A DNA stretch of 10,860 nt from the NCBI GenBank assembly GCA_947647645.1, contig CANSLE010000056.1:1-10860 (forward strand). Reading direction: 5' to 3'. Each line of letters opens with the position of its first letter. The stretch's first letter is position 1. This DNA is from an uncultured Microbacterium sp. (lineage in GTDB: Bacteria > Actinomycetota > Actinomycetes > Actinomycetales > Microbacteriaceae). The translations under genes and the position numbers were made by a program. Shown in pieces: positions 7,357 through 10,860 of this stretch. The notes under the pieces are model-generated. The model had not been told where the DNA came from and searched no databases. It saw only the letters and a list, made by a program, of their open reading frames with translations.

Positions 7357-8799
7357 ATGTCGAAGGTCCTTCAGTCCCTGCCCGTCGGCGAGCGCGTCGG
7401 CATCGCCTTCTCGGGGGGTCTCGATACCTCCGTCGCCGTCGCCTGGATGCGCGACAAGGGCGCCGTCCCGTACACCTACACCGGAGACCTCGGCCAGTAC
7501 GACGAGGACGACATCGCGTCGATCCCCGGCCGGGCACTGCAGTACGGTGCCGAGCAGTCGCGGCTCATCGACTGCAAGCCGCTCATGGTCGAGGAGGGTC
7601 TCGTCGCCCTCGCGTGCGGGGCGTTCCACATCCGTTCCGGCGGGCGCACCTACTTCAACACGACGCCCATCGGCCGTGCCGTCACCGGCACGCTGCTCGT
7701 GCGCGCCATGAAGGAGGACGGCGTCGACATCTGGGGCGACGGGTCGACCTACAAGGGCAACGACATCGAGCGCTTCTATCGCTACGGTCTGCTCGCCAAC
7801 CCCGCCCTGCGCATCTACAAGCCCTGGCTGGATGCCGATTTCGTCACCGAACTGGGCGGGCGCACCGAGATGAGCGAGTGGCTCGTCGCCCATGACTTCC
7901 CGTACCGCGACTCCGTCGAGAAGGCGTACTCCACCGACGCCAACATCTGGGGGGCCACGCACGAGGCGAAGACCCTGGAGCACCTCGACGTCTCGCTGGA
8001 GATCGTCGACCCGATCATGGGCGTGCGCTTCTGGGACCCGTCCGTGGAGATCGCGACGGAGGACGTCTCCATCACCTTCGAGGCGGGCCGTCCGGTCGCC
8101 CTCAACGGCGTCGAGTTCACGGATGCCGTGGCCCTCGTCAGGGAGGCGAACGCGATCGGCGGTCGCCACGGCCTGGGCATGAGCGACCAGATCGAGAATC
8201 GCATCATCGAGGCGAAGTCCCGCGGCATCTACGAGGCTCCGGGCATGGCGCTGTTGTTCATCGCCTACGAGCGCCTCATCAACGGCATCCTGAACGAGGA
8301 CACCCTCGCGACCTACCACGAGCAGGGCCGCCGCCTCGGTCGCCTCATGTACGAGGGCCGCTGGCTGGAGCCGCAGTCGTTCATGCTGCGCGAGTCGATC
8401 CAGCGCTGGGTGGGCTCCGCCGTCAGCGGGACGGTCACGCTGCGCCTGCGCCGGGGCGAGGACTACACGATCCTCGACACGGTCTCGCCGAACCTGTCGT
8501 ACGCCCCCGAGAAGCTCTCGATGGAGCGCGTGGGCGATGCCGCCTTCGGTCCGACCGACCGCATCGGACAGCTGACCATGCGCAACCTCGACATCGCCGA
8601 CTCGCGCGCACGCCTCGAGCAGTATGCCGGGCTCGGCCTGATCGGCGGCGCGACGGCCGAGCTCGTGGGCGAGCTGTCGTCCGGCGAATCCGGCGAGATC
8701 ACGGGGCACGCGGCACCGTTCGACGCCGCACGCGAGCAGCTGGCCGAGGCTCTCGACGAGGCGTCGGAGTCGGCATCCTTCGACTTCGGCGCCGATTGA
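7357..8799 (+). CDS. argG: Argininosuccinate synthase
   Basis: The enzyme joins citrulline and aspartate using ATP to give argininosuccinate, AMP and pyrophosphate, the penultimate step of arginine synthesis in the cytosol. The protein is 480 residues. The N-terminal PP-loop AFSGGLDTS (17-25) binds ATP. Other family blocks are clear: FNTTPIGRAVTGT (100-112), GDGSTYKGNDIERFYRYG (127-144), VEKAYSTD (187-194), and GMSDQIENR with AKSRGIYEAPG (274-296). It aligns along its length with E. coli ArgG (447 residues) rather than the shorter B. subtilis-like type. It extends past the E. coli end with an acidic, Ala/Glu/Ser-rich tail (about 430-480). The ATG at 7357 gives the expected start (LPVGERVGIAFSGG). 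It stands alone, divergent from the surface-protein gene, without other arg genes in view and without a recognisable ARG box. Confidence 0.98.
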   Translation: MSKVLQSLPVGERVGIAFSGGLDTSVAVAWMRDKGAVPYTYTGDLGQYDEDDIASIPGRALQYGAEQSRLIDCKPLMVEEGLVALACGAFHIRSGGRTYFNTTPIGRAVTGTLLVRAMKEDGVDIWGDGSTYKGNDIERFYRYGLLANPALRIYKPWLDADFVTELGGRTEMSEWLVAHDFPYRDSVEKAYSTDANIWGATHEAKTLEHLDVSLEIVDPIMGVRFWDPSVEIATEDVSITFEAGRPVALNGVEFTDAVALVREANAIGGRHGLGMSDQIENRIIEAKSRGIYEAPGMALLFIAYERLINGILNEDTLATYHEQGRRLGRLMYEGRWLEPQSFMLRESIQRWVGSAVSGTVTLRLRRGEDYTILDTVSPNLSYAPEKLSMERVGDAAFGPTDRIGQLTMRNLDIADSRARLEQYAGLGLIGGATAELVGELSSGESGEITGHAAPFDAAREQLAEALDEASESASFDFGAD

Positions 8800-8809
8800 T
8801 CCGATCGGC
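8791..8809 (+). terminator. Weak stem-loop overlapping the argG stop codon
   Basis: GCCGAT (8791-8796) and ATCGGC (8804-8809) can form a 6-bp stem with a 7-nt loop containing the TGA stop. There is no T-run afterwards, and the next 20 bp lead into the tetR promoter. It is at best a weak or Rho-assisted end, and some readthrough from argG into tetR is possible. Confidence 0.2.
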
Positions 8810-8811
8810 TC

Positions 8812-8821
8812 ACCGTGTGCA
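8812..8821 (+). promoter_or_regulatory. Upstream extra copy of the operator word ACCGTGTGCA
   Basis: ACCGTGTGCA occurs here and again at 8835-8844 inside the operator palindrome, 23 bp apart. The upstream copy includes the half-site core TGTGCA and may provide a second, weaker contact for the regulator. It has no full symmetric partner of its own. Confidence 0.35.
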
Positions 8822-8824
8822 CAG

Positions 8825-8848
8825 AACTTGCACAACCGTGTGCAAGTT
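8825..8848. promoter_or_regulatory. Perfect 10-4-10 palindrome, probable TetR operator
   Basis: The arms AACTTGCACA and TGTGCAAGTT are perfect reverse complements around the spacer ACCG. The palindrome covers the -35 box and nearly all of the spacer of the tetR promoter, so a bound dimer would block RNA polymerase. Its position just before a TetR-family gene points to autorepression of the tetR/ATPase-like/YhgE operon. The assignment to this TetR is inferred from position and symmetry. Confidence 0.75.
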
Positions 8849-8856
8849 AATACACT
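8828..8856 (+). promoter_or_regulatory. Promoter of the tetR operon (TTGCAC-17-TACACT), leaderless
   Basis: The -35 hexamer TTGCAC (8828-8833) and -10 hexamer TACACT (8851-8856) are separated by exactly 17 bp, the best sigma-70-type promoter in the window. The expected transcription start falls on the GTG start codon at 8863, so the tetR message should be leaderless. No Shine-Dalgarno sequence precedes the GTG, which agrees with this. Confidence 0.75.
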
Positions 8857-8862
8857 GACCCG

Positions 8863-9486
8863 GTGACGACAACCGCTCCCCTTCGGCGACCCCGCAAGGA
8901 TGCCGAGGCCAACCGTGCCGGCATCCTGCGGGCGGCCGCGATCACCCTCGCTGTCGACCCCTCCGCCTCGATCGATCAGATCGCCCGCGCCGCCGGCCTG
9001 TCCCGCCGTGCCCTGTACGGCCATTTCGACGACCGCCACGCTCTGCTGGCGGAGCTGGTCGCCGCCGGCGCGCAGCGCTTCAACGCGATCGCCTCGTCAC
9101 TCGAGGAGACTCATCCCCCGCTCGCCCTCGCGCGGCTCACCGCCGCGCTGTGGACCGAGGCCGCCCACGTGCAGGTGGCCGCGGCGCTCGCCCTCGACGA
9201 GATGCACCTCGAGCAGACCGCCACCGCCTTGGCGCCGTTGCGACGCACTCTCGCGACGGTCGTGCGCGCCGGCCAGGAGGACGGGAGCCTGCGCACCGAC
9301 ATCGCCGCCCCGACGCTGGCACGGCTCATCGAGGAGACGGCCCGCAGCGCCGTCAGCCGCATCGACGCCTCATCGCCCGTCGCCACCTCGTTGGCCGTGC
9401 GTGCGGTGCTGAGCATCGCGGGACTGTCGTGGCGCGATGTCGCCGCCCTGCTCGACGAGAACCCCGACGTGCTGGAGGCCTCGTGA
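8863..9486 (+). CDS. TetR-family transcriptional regulator
   Basis: A 207-residue protein with the usual size and order for TetR repressors. A basic N-tail (RRPRKDAEANRAGILRAA) is followed by helix-turn-helix residues about 36-66 (SIDQIARAAGLSRRALYGHF, then DDRHALLAELV). The all-helical ligand-binding and dimerisation domain (about 67-200) is rich in Ala and Leu and has no motif pointing to a ligand. The GTG start is chosen because it sits at the predicted transcription start of a strong promoter. The stop codon overlaps the next gene by one base (TGATG), so the regulator is translationally coupled to the ATPase-like and YhgE proteins, which it probably controls through the palindrome in its own promoter. 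TetR genes next to YhgE/Pip transporters are common in actinobacteria. Confidence 0.93.
   Translation: MTTTAPLRRPRKDAEANRAGILRAAAITLAVDPSASIDQIARAAGLSRRALYGHFDDRHALLAELVAAGAQRFNAIASSLEETHPPLALARLTAALWTEAAHVQVAAALALDEMHLEQTATALAPLRRTLATVVRAGQEDGSLRTDIAAPTLARLIEETARSAVSRIDASSPVATSLAVRAVLSIAGLSWRDVAALLDENPDVLEAS
9474..9478 (+). promoter_or_regulatory. Ribosome-binding site of the ATPase-like gene
   Basis: GGAGG lies inside the end of tetR, 7 nt before ATG 9486 and 4 nt before an in-frame GTG at 9483. The spacing favours the ATG, although GTG would give a GTGA four-base overlap with the tetR stop. Confidence 0.7.
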
Positions 9487-10181
9487 TGCGCGTGCGCCTG
9501 GATCAGGTCGAGAAGGGCCGCCGCGGCGAGGCGCTCGGCGCCACCAGCCTGAGCTATCGCAGCGGGCGCGCGACGCTCGCCGTCGCCGAGACCGAACAGC
9601 GCCCGACCGTGCTCGGTCTCATCGCTTCGGGGCGGATGCGACCGGATGCCGGAAGCGTCGCGCTCGACGACGCCACCGACCGGCGCGCTCGCAACGCACT
9701 GCGGCGCCGGGTCGCGCTCATCGACGCACCGGATGTCAGCGAGCCCGCGCCGAACATCGCCGTTGCCGGCGTCGTCGCCGAGGAGCTGATGTTCGCCGGG
9801 CTCGCCTCCGACCCGCTCTCGGCACGGCGCTGGCTCGACGGCCAGGGACTGCGTGCGTTCTCGCGGCTGCCGATCGCCGATCTCGCCCCGGCGCATCGGC
9901 TCCGCATCCTGCTCGAGCTCGCCTCCCGACGGCCCGGCGTCGACGGGCTCGTCCTCGTCTCCCCCGACCGCCACGGCGGCGATCCGTTCCAGTGGTGGCG
10001 CCTCGCGGAGGAGTTCGCAACGCGCGGCTTCGCCGTTCTCGTCATCGCGGGCGAGGCCGCGGCCGCGGTGTTGTCCGACACCGCGTCGTCCGGCTCCCCG
10101 CATCCGTCGGGCGCCCGAGAACTGCGTCCGAGTCGCGTGCGCCTGCGCACCACCACCCCCCTCGCCGGAGGCCACCGATGA
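9486..10181 (+). CDS. Degenerate ABC-ATPase-like protein without nucleotide-binding motifs
   Basis: The 231-residue protein follows the length and order of an ABC transporter ATPase, but the catalytic motifs are gone. The beginning (VRLDQVEKGRRGEALGATSL) and the segment VLGLIASGRMRPDAGSVALD (42-61) match the start and the post-Walker-A region of ABC proteins. Where Walker A should be there is AETEQRPT (34-41), with no Gly-Lys-Ser/Thr. There is no clear Q-loop Gln near 76-81 (VALIDA). The signature region reads DLAPAHRLRILLELA (132-146) instead of LSGGQ. The Walker B position reads GLVLVSPDR (154-162) and lacks the Asp-Glu pair, and no switch His follows VLVIAG (184-189). It is probably a non-hydrolysing partner or regulator of the downstream YhgE protein. 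It starts one base inside tetR and overlaps the next gene by four bases (ATGA). The frame is intact, so this is not a frameshifted pseudogene. Confidence 0.8.
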   Translation: MRVRLDQVEKGRRGEALGATSLSYRSGRATLAVAETEQRPTVLGLIASGRMRPDAGSVALDDATDRRARNALRRRVALIDAPDVSEPAPNIAVAGVVAEELMFAGLASDPLSARRWLDGQGLRAFSRLPIADLAPAHRLRILLELASRRPGVDGLVLVSPDRHGGDPFQWWRLAEEFATRGFAVLVIAGEAAAAVLSDTASSGSPHPSGARELRPSRVRLRTTTPLAGGHR

Positions 10182-10860
10182 AGATCCCCGCCATGATCGC
10201 CGCCGAGCTGCGGCGGCTCACCGCGACGCGGATGTCGGTGATCGCGCTCATCGCCCTCATGCTGGTCCCCGTCCTCTACGGCGGCCTGTACCTGTGGGCG
10301 AATCAAGATCCCTACGGTCACTTCTCCAAGGTTCCCGTCGCACTGGTCGACTTGGACGAAGGCGCCGGAACCGGCTCCGGCGCCGCGCACTACGGCGCGC
10401 AGGTGTCGCAGCAGCTGATCGACGGTCAGGCCTTCTCCTGGCAGGCGATGAGCGAAGCGGATGCCGCGACGGCGCTGCGCAACGGCAAGGTCGACTTCGT
10501 GGTCACCCTCCCGTCCGACTTCTCCGCCGCACTGGTCTCCGCCGGCGGCTCGACGCCGCACCAGGCGACGATCGGGCTGAAGACGAACGACGCCAACAAC
10601 TACCTCGCATCGACCATCGGCACGCAGGCCGTGGAGAAGATCCGCCGCTCGGTGGCCGAGCTCGTCGGACAGGAGGCGGCGTCCCGTCTTCTCGGCGGTC
10701 TGAGCGATATCCGCACGCAGCTCGTGCACGCCACGGACGGTGCGACGACGCTCACCGACGGCGCCCAGCAGGTCGCCGACGGCAGCACGAAGCTGGCGCA
10801 GGGCACCGCCGCGCTGGCGCAGGGCGCCGGCACGCTCACCAGCGGCGCGACCCAGGTCGC
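10178..10860 (+). CDS. YhgE/Pip-family membrane protein, N-terminal part (cut by window edge)
   Basis: The first 227 residues of a larger protein are visible. After a basic start (MKIPAMIAAELRRLTATRM), residues about 19-42 form a transmembrane helix (SVIALIALMLVPVLYGGLYL). The exported-side sequence that follows (KVPVALVDLDEGAGTG) and the region DAATALRNGKVDFVVTLPSDF are typical of YhgE/Pip proteins, relatives of ABC-2-type exporter permeases and phage infection protein. From L192 on there are five heptads with a central Gly (LTDGAQQ, VADGSTK, LAQGTAA, LAQGAGT, LTSGATQ), the characteristic extracellular heptad region of this family. The remaining helices should lie beyond the edge. GGAGG (10167-10171) lies 6 nt before the ATG, which overlaps the upstream stop (ATGA), so it is co-translated with the ATPase-like protein. 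The substrate is unknown. Confidence 0.9.
   Translation, partial: MKIPAMIAAELRRLTATRMSVIALIALMLVPVLYGGLYLWANQDPYGHFSKVPVALVDLDEGAGTGSGAAHYGAQVSQQLIDGQAFSWQAMSEADAATALRNGKVDFVVTLPSDFSAALVSAGGSTPHQATIGLKTNDANNYLASTIGTQAVEKIRRSVAELVGQEAASRLLGGLSDIRTQLVHATDGATTLTDGAQQVADGSTKLAQGTAALAQGAGTLTSGATQV

Noticed and set aside
7339..9039. A minus-strand 566-codon frame opposite argG and tetR
   Set aside because: It crosses two clear genes, the intergenic promoter and the operator. Its translation has no motif, whereas the plus strand encodes an unmistakable ArgG.
9150..10181. An upstream in-frame start giving the ATPase-like protein 343 residues
   Set aside because: The extra 112 residues lie inside tetR in another frame and are Arg-rich shadow sequence. 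ATG 9486 has a GGAGG site at good spacing and begins with an ABC-like first strand.
9486..10181. The ATPase-like gene as a frameshifted pseudogene
   Set aside because: The frame is open from start to stop with normal GC-rich codon use. Motif loss is by substitution, and both gene overlaps are preserved.
10788..10826. A direct DNA repeat GCTGGCGCAGGGC 21 bp apart
   Set aside because: The spacing is exactly seven codons, so it is explained by the Gly-centred heptads of the YhgE protein.

Overview
The window comes from a high-GC Gram-positive actinobacterium, most likely a Microbacterium-like member of the Microbacteriaceae. This is inferred from very GC-rich codon usage, actinobacterial -10 boxes sitting almost on the start codons, an LPXTG surface protein with DUF5979-type repeats, and frequent use of the word GGATGCC/GGCATCC. 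There are no RNA genes, insertion sequences, CRISPR arrays or prophage genes.

Left two thirds (1-7167, minus strand): one giant open reading frame of at least 2389 codons, running off the left edge without a stop. It encodes a secreted, sortase-anchored surface protein. It has a signal peptide, about eight Ig-like stalk modules, a Cys-rich linker segment, five tandem DUF5979-like repeats and an LPATG sorting motif close to the truncated end. No frame break was seen.

Intergenic 7168-7356: a divergent control region between the surface protein and argG. It holds a candidate -10 for the surface gene and three successive 5-bp-stem/5-nt-loop inverted repeats in the presumed leader. A larger imperfect hairpin follows, then a -10 box that probably drives argG as a leaderless or near-leaderless message.

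Right third (7357-10860, plus strand): argG (argininosuccinate synthase, E. coli-like branch) stands alone. After 63 bp comes a compact, translationally coupled operon: a TetR-family regulator, a highly degenerate ABC-ATPase-like protein, and a YhgE/Pip-family membrane protein cut by the right edge. The tetR promoter is embedded in a perfect 10-4-10 palindrome, so TetR probably represses its own operon. The ATPase-like protein has lost every canonical nucleotide-binding motif, which makes this operon and the hairpin-rich leader of the surface gene the most notable parts of the window.
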